NCBI GenBank assembly: GCA_001897755.1
Contig: MKUJ01000007.1
Span: forward strand, 54,003 to 118,002
Origin: Afipia sp. 64-13
Lineage (GTDB): Bacteria > Pseudomonadota > Alphaproteobacteria > Rhizobiales > Xanthobacteraceae
Length of the DNA: 64,000 bases
Reading direction: 5' to 3'
Shown here piece after piece: positions 48,362 through 57,100 of this stretch. A model generated the notes under the pieces. The model had not been told where the DNA came from. It ran no database searches and was given only the letters and a program-made list of their open reading frames with translations. A program made the position numbers and the translations under genes. The first letter of the stretch is position 1; each line of letters starts with the position of its first letter.

Positions 48362-50428
48362 CTATCGCGCCTCGCGCAGCCAGGTCGTGGCGAAGGCGCC
48401 GAGCAGCAGCAGCAGCCCGATCAGTCCCGCGAACATCGGCCAAGCGCCGATGCCGCGCACCACGCTGGCGTCGCGCATCTTCACGCCGAGCCAGCCATCG
48501 CCATGAAAGGCGGTGGCGGAGCGTACCGGCAGGATGCGCGGCAAATCGACCTGTCCGTTTTCGGCGATGCGCCTTGTGTCGCCGCCGCTCGCCTGCGTCA
48601 ACGGCTTCAAAGTCTCGGTGGTCGAGGTAACCTCGGAGAATTCCTTCGGGTTGATCGGGCCGACATTGATCAGCGCCTTGAGCTCGCCGTCGCTTGCCTG
48701 CCACAGCCCGAGCTCGTCGGCCGCGGTGGAGGCGCGCCACAGGCCCGGCTCGGTCTGCGCCAGCGTGAGCTGCCGCTTCGCGCCGGATGGCGAGGTCACG
48801 GTGACCGGCGCGACGCTGTCGGCCATGGTCTGGCGCACGGCGACCAGATCGCGGCCCTGCACCTGCAGCCGCAACGCTTCCTCGTCCAGTTCGGGCTGTT
48901 TCATCAACCAGTGCGACAGCCGCCGCAGCAGGTCGACGTGCGGCCCGCCGCCTTCATAGCCGCGTGCCCACAGCCAGATGTGATCCGACAGCAGCAGCGC
49001 GACGCGGCCCTCGCCCTGGCGCGAGAGCAGCAGCAGCGGCTTGTTGTCCGCGCCTTCCATCACCGCGGGGGCAGTGGGGTTGCGGGTATCGACCTGACGG
49101 AAGAACCGGCTCCAGTGCGGCGGTTCGCTGGCGGAGCCTTCGAGGCCGCGCGTCACCGGATGGCGCTTGCCGAGTTCGGTCAGCCGTGCGGTGAAGGCTT
49201 TCTCGGTGACGCCGACCGGCTCGGCCGGCAGCACGTTGTCGAGCGGCGTGCGCCAGATGCTGGTCGGGCCGGCATAATCCGGCCCCGCCGACACCAGCAC
49301 CGCGCCGCCATTGCGCACATAGCGCGCGATGTTCTCGAAATAGGAGGTCGGCAGCACGCCCTGCCGGGCGTAACGGTCGAAGATGATGAGCTGGAATTCG
49401 TTGATCTTCTGCTGGAACAGTTCGCGGGTCGGAAATGCGATCAGCGACAGTTCGTTGATCGGCGTGCCATCCTGTTTCTCCGGCGGACGCAGGATGGTGA
49501 AGTGCACCAGATCGACGCTGGCGTCGGCCTTGAGCAGGTTGCGCCAGGTGCGCTCGCCGGAATGCGGCTCGCCCGACACCAGCAGCACGCGCAGCTTGTC
49601 GCGCACGCCGTCGATCGAGACCACCGCGCGGTTGTTGACCGGCGTGAGCTCGCCTTCCAGCGGCGAGGCCTCGATCTCGATGATGTTCTGCCCGGCATGC
49701 GGAATCTCGAAGGTCGCGCTGGCGCTCTGGCCGCTGGTGAGCATGCGCTCGCTCAGCACCTCGCCGTCGCGCCGCAGGGTGACGCGCGCGCTCTGTCCGG
49801 TGACGCCCTGATCGTCGAGACGATAGGTGACGGTCTGCGTCTGGCCGACAATGCCGAAGCGTGGCGCGGCGACGATGGCGACGCGGCGGTCGCGCTCGTC
49901 CTTGCGGCCGGTGATCAGCGCATGCACCGGCGCGTTGATGCCGATGGCGGCGGCGCTCGCCGGAATATCGTGCACGCGCCCATCGGTGATCAGGAAGGCG
50001 CCGCCCACCCGGTCGGTCGGCACGTCGGACAGCGTCGATGACAGCGCGGTGAAAAGTCTGGTGCCGTCGGTCTCGCCGTCGGCCTGTCCGGCTTCCACGA
50101 CGCGCACGTCGAGACCTTTGATTTCCTTCAGTCGCGTCACCAAAGCCTCGCGCGCGGCCTCGGTTTCCCTGGCGCGGTCGCCGAAATTCTGGCTCGGACT
50201 TTTGTCGACCACCACGGCCACCACCGACGACAGCGGTTCGCGCTCCTCGCTGGTGAAGGACGGGTTGGCCAGCGCGAGCAGGATCAGCGCCAGCGCCGCC
50301 ACGCGCACCGCCGCGCCGCGCGCCCGCGCCACCAGCAGCAAGGCGGCGATGACGATGATCGCGGCAATACCGACCCAGAGCACGACGTTAGGAACGAGAG
50401 GCGCGAAGGCGATGCCGTAGTTCATCAT
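48362..50428 (-). CDS. Membrane protein with VWA-like and glutamine-amidotransferase-like domains
   Basis: A 688-residue protein. Two N-terminal membrane helices (residues 10-55) precede a VWA-like domain with a MIDAS motif DKSPS (75-79) and AFLITDGRVHD. Then follow a beta-rich section and a GATase-like Rossmann segment (FQLIIFDRYARQGVLPTSYFENI; VLVSAGPDYAG). One C-terminal membrane helix (AWPMFAGLIGLLLLLGAFATTWL) ends it. It is the last gene of a moxR-DUF58-DUF4159 operon, one base after the DUF4159 stop. Comparable operons (Bat/aerotolerance-like) act in envelope integrity. The exact function is unknown. Confidence 0.82.
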   Translation of the reverse strand: MMNYGIAFAPLVPNVVLWVGIAAIIVIAALLLVARARGAAVRVAALALILLALANPSFTSEEREPLSSVVAVVVDKSPSQNFGDRARETEAAREALVTRLKEIKGLDVRVVEAGQADGETDGTRLFTALSSTLSDVPTDRVGGAFLITDGRVHDIPASAAAIGINAPVHALITGRKDERDRRVAIVAAPRFGIVGQTQTVTYRLDDQGVTGQSARVTLRRDGEVLSERMLTSGQSASATFEIPHAGQNIIEIEASPLEGELTPVNNRAVVSIDGVRDKLRVLLVSGEPHSGERTWRNLLKADASVDLVHFTILRPPEKQDGTPINELSLIAFPTRELFQQKINEFQLIIFDRYARQGVLPTSYFENIARYVRNGGAVLVSAGPDYAGPTSIWRTPLDNVLPAEPVGVTEKAFTARLTELGKRHPVTRGLEGSASEPPHWSRFFRQVDTRNPTAPAVMEGADNKPLLLLSRQGEGRVALLLSDHIWLWARGYEGGGPHVDLLRRLSHWLMKQPELDEEALRLQVQGRDLVAVRQTMADSVAPVTVTSPSGAKRQLTLAQTEPGLWRASTAADELGLWQASDGELKALINVGPINPKEFSEVTSTTETLKPLTQASGGDTRRIAENGQVDLPRILPVRSATAFHGDGWLGVKMRDASVVRGIGAWPMFAGLIGLLLLLGAFATTWLREAR

Positions 50429-50429
50429 G

Positions 50430-53291
50430 CTACTGCCCCAGCCGTTCGATCAGCGCCGGCGCGTGAACCTGATCGGCCTTGTAGTTGCCGGTCAGCGTGT
50501 ACATCACGATGTTGACGCCGGCACGGAAGGCGAATTCGCGCTGGCGTGGCTCGCCGGGCGTCAGCGGCAGCATCGGCTGGCCGTCCGGCCGCATCGCCCA
50601 GGCGCCGGCGAGATCGTTCGAGGTGATGATGATCGGCGACACGCCGTCGCCGCCGCGCGCGGGGCGATCGGTTTCGTCGGCGTCTTCCTCGCCGCGCGGC
50701 AGCGCCTCGACCCAGGTCCGCCCGGAATTGAAGCGCCCCGGAAAGTCGCGCAGCAGGTAGAACGTTTTGGTCAGCACATGTTCGCGCGGCACCGGCTCGA
50801 GTTCGGGGATGTCGAGCGAGCCGAGAATCTCGCGCAGCGTCAGCATGCCCGGAGTCTGCGATTCACCATTCGCGCCGGGCGGCGCATCGATCGCGTCGCG
50901 GGTGTCGAACAGCACCGTGCCGCCCTGTTTCATGTAGGCGTCGAGCTTGTTGATGGCGTCCTGCGACGGCTTCGGCGCACCTGCAATCACCGGCCAGTAG
51001 ATCAGCGGGAAGAACGCAAGCTCGTCGCGCGCCGGATCGATGCCGATCGGATCGCCCGCCTCCAGTGCGGTGCGTTGGGCGAGGAACAGCGTCAGCCCGG
51101 AGATGCCGGCCTTGACGACGGAATCGACATCCTCGTTGCCGGTGACGACGTAGGCGATGCGGGTCTGCGATGTGGCCTTGATCGCGAAGTCGTCGTTTGA
51201 CGGATCAGGCGCGGTGCGCTGCGTCTGTGCGGGCGGCTGCTTCGCGGGGGTCTGAGCCTTCGAGGCAACCGGCGCGAAGGCCGTCAGCGCGATGGCGATC
51301 AGGATGATGGCAGGCGCCGCGCGCCGCCGTAGCAAGGCGGCAAGACCGCCGCCGAGAATCGCGACGATGATGGCATCGAGCAGGAACAGCGCCAGCGCCG
51401 CCGACAACAGCAGCCCGCGCAGGTCGCGCGGCTCGGCATTGGCGTAGCTGGTGCGGCGCGCGTTCAGCGTCGCGGTGTCGAGCGGGGCGAGGCGATCCGC
51501 GCTCGCCAGCGCGTTGACGGCAACCGGCCCATCCGCCGGTCCGTAGAAGCCGGGCGGGTGGTCGGCCGTGGCGCGGTCACCGTAATTCGCGAGGATCGGC
51601 CGCGCGTTCGCGGGGGGCGGGCCGAATGCGCCGAAGCCGTCGAGCGTGCGCAGCGGCGCGACGGTCTCGGTGCCGGTGTCAACGGCAGCGCCCGCGCCGG
51701 GCGTCGCGGTGGTGCCCGACATATCGACCAGCCGCCGCAGCATTTCGACGAAGCTGCCGGACATCGGCAGATCCGACCAGCGCATGTCGGCGCTGATGTG
51801 GAACAGTGCGAGCACACCCTTGTCGCGCCGCTCGCCGGTGACCAGCGGCGTGCCGTCCACCAGCGAGGCCCAGCTTCGCGTCGCCAGCGCCGGATTGGGT
51901 TCGGCGAGCACCTGCCGGCTCACGGTGACGTCGCCCGGCACCGCAAGTCCGGTAAACGGGCCGTCCGGCGAGAACGCGGCCAGATGCTGCGGTTTCTCCC
52001 AGGTGAGACTGCCGCCGAGGCTGCGGCCACCGCGTCTGAGTTTGACCGGCACGAGGTCGTCCTCGCCGGCGGCAAGACGCGGGCCGGCGAAGCGCACCAG
52101 CACGCCGCCTTGCGCGATCCAGTCATTGAGGCGGTCGCGCAGTTCCGGCGACAGCGTGCCGACGTCGGCCAGCACGATCATCGGCAGCTTCTGATCAAGG
52201 AATTGCCCGATCGCGACCGCGGGCGCGCCCCGCTCGCCGAGCCGTACGTCGGCGAACGGCGCCAGCGCGCGCGTCAGATAGAAGGTCGAAGCCAGCAGCG
52301 GCTGCGCGGTATCGGTGGTGGCGCCGCTGACAATGCCGATGGCGCGGCGGCGCCAGCGCTTGTCGAGCAGTTGCACCGCGCCGGCCGAACGCTCGCCCGC
52401 GATTTCGAGGCGCGCGATGTCGTTGCGCAATTCCACCGGCAGATCGAAACTCGCTTCGGTCTCGCGATCCTGCGCGCCGAAAGCAAAACGGGTCTCGCCG
52501 ATCGGCGCGCCTTTCTGGTCGAGCGCGCGGACGAGGCCGATATCGGCGCTGCCGCCGGTTGCGGCGCGCAGCACCTTCACCGTCATTTTCGCGGCGGCGT
52601 TTTCCGCCGCGGCGAGCGCATGCGCTGGCGGCGTGCCGCCTTCGACAAGGGTGAGCGGACGATCCGCAATCGTCTTGGTCAGCGCCGCGGTGAATTCGCT
52701 GCCGCGTCCGGTGTCGACGCCATCGGTCAGCCAGACGATGTCGGCATTGCCGGTGGCGGCCAGAAAACGCGCCAGCGCCGGCAGCGTCTCGATCCGCTCC
52801 ACCGCATAGGGTTTCGGCGCAAGCTGGCGCAATGCGACGCGCGCGGTGCCGGCCGGCAGCAAGCTGATGTCGCGGGTCGGATCCGACAGCGGCACCAGCG
52901 CAACGGGCCGGCGGTCGGCGTCGGCGTTCGAGATCAGTTCGTCGGCGGTCTGGATGCGCGTCTCCCAGCTTGCGGCGGCGCTCCAGCCATCGTCGATCAG
53001 CAGCACCAGCGGCGCGGTCGAGCGGCCGGCGCCCTGGTTCGGATTCCAGATCGGCCCGGCGGCGGCGAGGATCACCAGCGCGGCGGCGAGCAGGCGGATC
53101 GCGGTCAGCCACCACGGCGTTTGCGCCGGCGTCTCTTCCTTGGGCGCGATATCGAACAGAAGCCGCGTCGGCGGAAAATCGATCCGCTTGGGGCGCGGCG
53201 GGATCACGCGCAGCAGCCACCACAGCGCCGGCAGGCTGAGCAGGCCGGCGAGCAGCCACGGTTCGAGGAAGGAGAGCGGCAGTCCCATCAT
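50430..53291 (-). CDS. DUF4159-domain membrane protein (BatA-like N-terminus)
   Basis: A 953-residue protein. The N-terminus matches the BatA/aerotolerance regulator domain (MGLPLSFLEPWLLAGLLSLPALWWLLRVIPP). A degenerate VWA-like domain follows (LLIDDGWSAAASW; VWLTDGVDTG). A membrane helix near residue 640 precedes the C-terminal DUF4159 domain (TRIAYVVTGNEDVDSVVKAGISGL...FFPLIYWPVIAG), a GATase-like fold. It overlaps the DUF58 stop by four bases (ATGA). The assignment rests on domain order. Role likely in envelope stress or assembly together with its operon partners. Confidence 0.85.
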   Translation of the reverse strand: MMGLPLSFLEPWLLAGLLSLPALWWLLRVIPPRPKRIDFPPTRLLFDIAPKEETPAQTPWWLTAIRLLAAALVILAAAGPIWNPNQGAGRSTAPLVLLIDDGWSAAASWETRIQTADELISNADADRRPVALVPLSDPTRDISLLPAGTARVALRQLAPKPYAVERIETLPALARFLAATGNADIVWLTDGVDTGRGSEFTAALTKTIADRPLTLVEGGTPPAHALAAAENAAAKMTVKVLRAATGGSADIGLVRALDQKGAPIGETRFAFGAQDRETEASFDLPVELRNDIARLEIAGERSAGAVQLLDKRWRRRAIGIVSGATTDTAQPLLASTFYLTRALAPFADVRLGERGAPAVAIGQFLDQKLPMIVLADVGTLSPELRDRLNDWIAQGGVLVRFAGPRLAAGEDDLVPVKLRRGGRSLGGSLTWEKPQHLAAFSPDGPFTGLAVPGDVTVSRQVLAEPNPALATRSWASLVDGTPLVTGERRDKGVLALFHISADMRWSDLPMSGSFVEMLRRLVDMSGTTATPGAGAAVDTGTETVAPLRTLDGFGAFGPPPANARPILANYGDRATADHPPGFYGPADGPVAVNALASADRLAPLDTATLNARRTSYANAEPRDLRGLLLSAALALFLLDAIIVAILGGGLAALLRRRAAPAIILIAIALTAFAPVASKAQTPAKQPPAQTQRTAPDPSNDDFAIKATSQTRIAYVVTGNEDVDSVVKAGISGLTLFLAQRTALEAGDPIGIDPARDELAFFPLIYWPVIAGAPKPSQDAINKLDAYMKQGGTVLFDTRDAIDAPPGANGESQTPGMLTLREILGSLDIPELEPVPREHVLTKTFYLLRDFPGRFNSGRTWVEALPRGEEDADETDRPARGGDGVSPIIITSNDLAGAWAMRPDGQPMLPLTPGEPRQREFAFRAGVNIVMYTLTGNYKADQVHAPALIERLGQ

Positions 53292-54226
53292 GCGCCGCGC
53301 TCCGCAACGATGCGGCCCGCGCCTTTCGCGACCGCCATGCCGCCATGCAGGAACAGCAGCACTTCGGCGGCCGAGCGGTCGGTGCGATGGGTCGAGAACA
53401 GCCAGCCGAGCTTGCCGGCGTCCTCGCGGATCGCATCGCGATGCGCAGCGACGCGCGCAACGTAATCCTTCGCCCAGGTCTCGGCGCGGCCGGCGGTGAT
53501 GGTGCCGCCGCCCTCGGGCTCGATGAATTCGATCCGCCCGGCATAGGGAAAGCTCTCCTCCGCCGGATCGACCACCTGCAGCAGGATGCCATGCGCGCCC
53601 GATGCGGACAGGCCCGCCAGCATGTGGCCGATCTCCGCGACCGGAGACCAGAAGTCGGACACCACGACGATCTCGGACAAAGGCGAGGGCACGAAATGTG
53701 GTGGCAGGCTGGCGCGGGTCGCATGATCGTGCAGGATCGCCTGCGCCATTTTATCGACGATGCCGCGGCTGGCGCTCGGCGCCATCAGACCGGGAATGCC
53801 GACGCGCTCGCCACCGGCGACGAGCAGTTCGGCCAGCGCGAAGGTGACGACCAGTGCGCGCTCCAGCTTGCTGTCGCGCGCGGCCCTGGAGGCGAACGCC
53901 ATCGACGGCGAGCGGTCGGGCCACAGCCACACGGTGTGCGCGGCCTCCCATTCGCGCTCGCGCACATAGAGATGGTCGTCGCGTGCCGAGCGTCGCCAGT
54001 CGACATTCTGCGCGGCTTCGCCGGAGACGAACCGCCGATACTGCCAGAAATTCTCGCCGGTGCCGGCGCGGCGGCGGCCGTGCAGGCCGTGGATCACGTT
54101 GGCGGCGATGCGGCGGGCCTCCAGCACAAGACGCGGCAATGCGGCGGCGAGCGAGCGGCTTTCGCCATCGGCGCGCCGAACCGCTTCGATTTCCTGCATT
54201 GCCGGCTTGCGTGCGTCCGCCATCAA
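53288..54226 (-). CDS. DUF58-domain protein
   Basis: A 312-residue DUF58 protein. The hallmark GTGENFWQYRRFVSGEAAQNVDWRRSARDDHLYVREREWE lies at residues 55-95. A VWA-like MIDAS (WPDRSPSMAF, residues 103-112) follows, then VVVSDFWSPV. DUF58 proteins are the usual partners of MoxR ATPases, which are thought to remodel them or load metal on them. No membrane segment is obvious. It overlaps moxR by four bases upstream and the DUF4159 gene by four bases downstream, so translation is coupled through the operon. Confidence 0.9.
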   Translation of the reverse strand: MMADARKPAMQEIEAVRRADGESRSLAAALPRLVLEARRIAANVIHGLHGRRRAGTGENFWQYRRFVSGEAAQNVDWRRSARDDHLYVREREWEAAHTVWLWPDRSPSMAFASRAARDSKLERALVVTFALAELLVAGGERVGIPGLMAPSASRGIVDKMAQAILHDHATRASLPPHFVPSPLSEIVVVSDFWSPVAEIGHMLAGLSASGAHGILLQVVDPAEESFPYAGRIEFIEPEGGGTITAGRAETWAKDYVARVAAHRDAIREDAGKLGWLFSTHRTDRSAAEVLLFLHGGMAVAKGAGRIVAERGA

Positions 54227-55227
54227 CCGATCCGGGTCTTGAGCTGCCTGATCACGTCGCTCACGGTCTGGCCTTCGGCGCGCGCGGCGAAGGTCAGCGC
54301 CATGCGGTGCTTCAGCACAGGTTCGGCAAGTTCGAGCACGTCATCGATCGAGGGTGCGAGGCGGCCGTCGAGCAGCGCGCGGGCGCGCACCGCCAGCATC
54401 AAGGCCTGGCTGGCGCGGGGGCCCGGACCCCATGCGATCGTCTTCTTGATTTCGGCGCTGCTCTCGCCGGGGCGCGCGGAGCGCACCAGCGAGAGGATGG
54501 CTTCGACCACGGAATCGCCGACCGGCAGGCGCCGCACCAGCCGCTGCGCGGTGAGCAGCGTCTCTGCGTTCATCGCCGGTTTCGCCACGCTCTGTTCGGC
54601 GCCGGTGGTGTCGAACAGAATTTTGCGCTCGGCCTCCCGGTCGGGATATTCGACATCGATCTCCATCAGGAAGCGGTCGAGCTGCGCTTCGGGCAGCGGA
54701 TAGGTGCCTTCCTGCTCCAGCGGATTCTGCGTCGCCAGCACATGGAAGGGCTTGGGCAGATCGTGCCGCGCGCCGGCGACGGTGATGTGCTGCTCCTGCA
54801 TCGCCTGCAGCAGCGCCGATTGCGTACGCGGCGAGGCGCGGTTGATCTCGTCGGCCATCAGAAGCTGCGCAAACACGGGACCGGCGATGAAACGGAACGA
54901 GCGTTTGCCGCTGGTGCTCTCGTCCAGCACTTCGGCGCCGAGAATATCGGACGGCATCAGGTCGGGGGTGAACTGCACGCGCTTGGCATCTAAGCCGAGC
55001 GTGATGCCGAGCGTCTCCACCAGCTTGGTCTTGGCAAGACCTGGTACGCCGATCAGCAGCGCATGGCCGCCGGACAGGATCGTCACCAGCGCGTTGTCGA
55101 CCACGCGCTCCTGGCCGAAAATGATGGTCGAGACCGCCTGCCGCGCGGCGCGGATATCGCCGGCGAGTTGTTCGGCGGAGCGGACGATCACGTCCTCCAG
55201 TTTCTCGACGCCTTCTGTGCCTGTCAT
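54223..55227 (-). CDS. MoxR-family AAA+ ATPase
   Basis: A 334-residue AAA+ chaperone of the MoxR type. Walker A GVPGLAKTKLVETL, the substrate-binding GAEVLDE, Walker B LLMADEINRASPRTQSALLQAM and sensor-1 ATQNPLEQEGTYPLPEAQLDRF are intact. It is the first gene of the operon and probably acts on the DUF58/VWA proteins encoded behind it. The track start at 55287 extends into unrelated sequence; AGGGAGAACAGG directly before the ATG at 55227 (MTGTEGVEKL) decides the start. It diverges from the DUF1285 gene. Confidence 0.93.
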   Translation of the reverse strand: MTGTEGVEKLEDVIVRSAEQLAGDIRAARQAVSTIIFGQERVVDNALVTILSGGHALLIGVPGLAKTKLVETLGITLGLDAKRVQFTPDLMPSDILGAEVLDESTSGKRSFRFIAGPVFAQLLMADEINRASPRTQSALLQAMQEQHITVAGARHDLPKPFHVLATQNPLEQEGTYPLPEAQLDRFLMEIDVEYPDREAERKILFDTTGAEQSVAKPAMNAETLLTAQRLVRRLPVGDSVVEAILSLVRSARPGESSAEIKKTIAWGPGPRASQALMLAVRARALLDGRLAPSIDDVLELAEPVLKHRMALTFAARAEGQTVSDVIRQLKTRIG

Positions 55228-55490
55228 CCTGTTCTCCCTGCGGCGCACTGGGCCGGTATCCGGTCTGGCCCAAATCCGTTCCGCCAATCTCGTTCAGATC
55301 GGCGAAACGAGACCGGCCGATTCATGCTAACCCTTGGCACGCTTGATGTATCTGCTCAAATCGGATGTCCCCATTTTACCGATCCGGAGACGGGGACCCG
55401 ATCAACTTGTGGCGATGACACCGAGTCACAACATCTCTGGAAAATCCTGCTTAAATCGTGCCAAACAGCGGGTCAGAGTCAGGGTAAACA

Positions 55491-56105
55491 ATGGCGAAGC
55501 AAGGGCGTGTCATGGAGTCGGAGGGGCAGTCGGACGCTGCCGCGCGGCTCGACGCGCTGACCCATGCGGCCAAAGCGGCGGCGCCGGCGGGTCTGCCGCC
55601 GGTTCACCTGTGGAACCCGCCATTCTGCGGCGATCTCGATATCCGGATCGCGTCTGACGGGAGCTGGCACTATCTCGGCACGCCAATCGGCCGGCCCGCT
55701 CTGGTGCGGCTGTTTTCGACCATCCTCAAGCGTGAAGGAGACCGATATTTTCTGGTCACGCCTGTGGAAAAGGTCGGGATTCGTGTCGACGATGCCCCCT
55801 TTCTGGCAGTCGAGATGAAAGCGGAGGGTGAGGGCTCCGCGCGCACGCTGTCCTTTCGCACCAATGTCGATGATTGGGTGAGATGTGACGCCGACAGGCC
55901 GCTGCGGTTCGAGCCGGCTGCGGACGGCGGCCTGAGGCCCTATCTTCATGTCCGTGCGGATTTATGGGCAAAGGTCACGCGCGCGCTCTATTATGATCTG
56001 GTCGACATGGGCGAGGAGCATACGGTGGATGGCCGCGCCATGTTCGGCATCTGGTCGGGCGGAAGGTTTTTCGCGATGGCGGACGCCGCGCAGGCTCGCG
56101 CCTAA
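55491..56105 (+). CDS. DUF1285 family protein
   Basis: A 204-residue soluble protein of the DUF1285 family. Typical elements are PVHLWNPPFCGDLDIRIASDGSWHYLGTPIGRP near the N-terminus, then LVRLFSTILKREGDRYFLVTPVEKVGIRVDDAPF. Family members fold into two PH-like subdomains and have unknown function. An alternative start is the Met at 55512 (MESEGQ). It heads an operon with CoA pyrophosphatase, DUF6111 and the CCA-adding enzyme, divergent from moxR. Confidence 0.9.
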   Translation: MAKQGRVMESEGQSDAAARLDALTHAAKAAAPAGLPPVHLWNPPFCGDLDIRIASDGSWHYLGTPIGRPALVRLFSTILKREGDRYFLVTPVEKVGIRVDDAPFLAVEMKAEGEGSARTLSFRTNVDDWVRCDADRPLRFEPAADGGLRPYLHVRADLWAKVTRALYYDLVDMGEEHTVDGRAMFGIWSGGRFFAMADAAQARA

Positions 56106-56135
56106 GGTGACGAAAGAGAGCAGCAGGGATTGAGC

Positions 56136-56840
56136 TTGACTGACAGCAGATTGATCGAGACGGAAGGTGCGGATGCCGCGGCGTCGAATGCCGCATCCGC
56201 CGATCTGGGTTCGGATGAATTTTTTCGCCGTGCGCGGGAACGCCTGAGTTTCGAGGTGCCGGCGGGGCTGAGCGATCCGTCGATCATCGCGCCGACCGGC
56301 GACTTCGGCACTGACCAGATGCTGCAGATCATCGCCCGGGAAAAGCCGATCCGACAGGCGGCGGTGCTGATCCCGGTGATCGAGCGCGACACGCCCTCGG
56401 TGCTGCTGACGACGCGGGCGGGGCATCTCAACGAGCATCCCGGACAGATCTCGTTTCCCGGCGGCAAGATCGACCGCAGCGATGCTACTCCGCTCGATGC
56501 GGCGCTGCGCGAGGCGGAAGAGGAGATCGGCCTGCGCCGCGATTTCATCGAGCCGCTCGGCTATCTCGACGTCTACGCCACGAGCTTCGGTTTTCGCATC
56601 CTGCCGACGCTGGCGCGGGTGCGGCCCGGTTTTGAACTGGCGATCAACGCGACCGAAGTCGATGATGCCTTCGAGGTGCCGCTCGCGTTCCTGATGGATC
56701 CCTTGAACTACCGGCGCGGCGCCAAGGAATTCCGCGGCATTCCGCGCACCTTCTACGAGGTGCCGTATCAGGAGCGTTACATCTGGGGCGCGACCGCCGG
56801 CATGCTGCGGGTGCTGCACAACCGGATCTATCCGACATGA
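56136..56840 (+). CDS. Nudix CoA pyrophosphatase (NudL/YeaB-like)
   Basis: A 234-residue Nudix hydrolase expected to cleave CoA derivatives to 3',5'-ADP and phosphopantetheine. The CoA-specific motif LLTTRAGHLNEHPGQISFPGGK directly precedes the Nudix box (GGKIDRSD...ALREAEEEIGL). There is no ATG near the normal N-terminus. The best start is a TTG at 56136, six bases after CAGGGA; the track uses the TTG at 56130. The next gene starts four bases before its stop. Operon with DUF1285 and cca. Confidence 0.9.
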   Translation: MTDSRLIETEGADAAASNAASADLGSDEFFRRARERLSFEVPAGLSDPSIIAPTGDFGTDQMLQIIAREKPIRQAAVLIPVIERDTPSVLLTTRAGHLNEHPGQISFPGGKIDRSDATPLDAALREAEEEIGLRRDFIEPLGYLDVYATSFGFRILPTLARVRPGFELAINATEVDDAFEVPLAFLMDPLNYRRGAKEFRGIPRTFYEVPYQERYIWGATAGMLRVLHNRIYPT

Positions 56841-57100
56841 TCCGTCCGGTCCTGACCGAGATCGGAATCTTCCTCATTCCGTTCGCAGCGTATGCATTGT
56901 TCATCCTGGCAAGCCGCGCCAACGTGCTGCACGCCTCGTCGTGGCCGCTGCGCGTCGTGATCAGACTGGCGATCGGCTCGTTCGTGCTGGTGATTGTCAG
57001 CCTGCTTTTATTGGCGCATTTTTCCGGTGCGCCGCCGGGCTCGACTTACGTTCCGGCCCATATCGAGGACGGCCGTTTCGTTCCGGGCAGCGATCGATGA
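56837..57100 (+). CDS. DUF6111 family membrane protein
   Basis: An 87-residue protein with two membrane helices (IGIFLIPFAAYALFILASR and VIRLAIGSFVLVIVSLLLLAHF). A short hydrophilic tail (PGSTYVPAHIEDGRFVPG) is typical of the DUF6111 family seen in Bradyrhizobiaceae. It overlaps the upstream Nudix stop and the downstream cca start by four bases each (ATGA), so all three are translationally coupled. Function unknown. Confidence 0.85.
   Translation: MIRPVLTEIGIFLIPFAAYALFILASRANVLHASSWPLRVVIRLAIGSFVLVIVSLLLLAHFSGAPPGSTYVPAHIEDGRFVPGSDR

Noticed and set aside
51558-53465. 635-residue plus-strand ORF antisense to the DUF4159 gene
   Set aside because: Extreme Arg/Gln/Gly composition and no ribosome site; the minus-strand operon with four-base overlaps is coherent.
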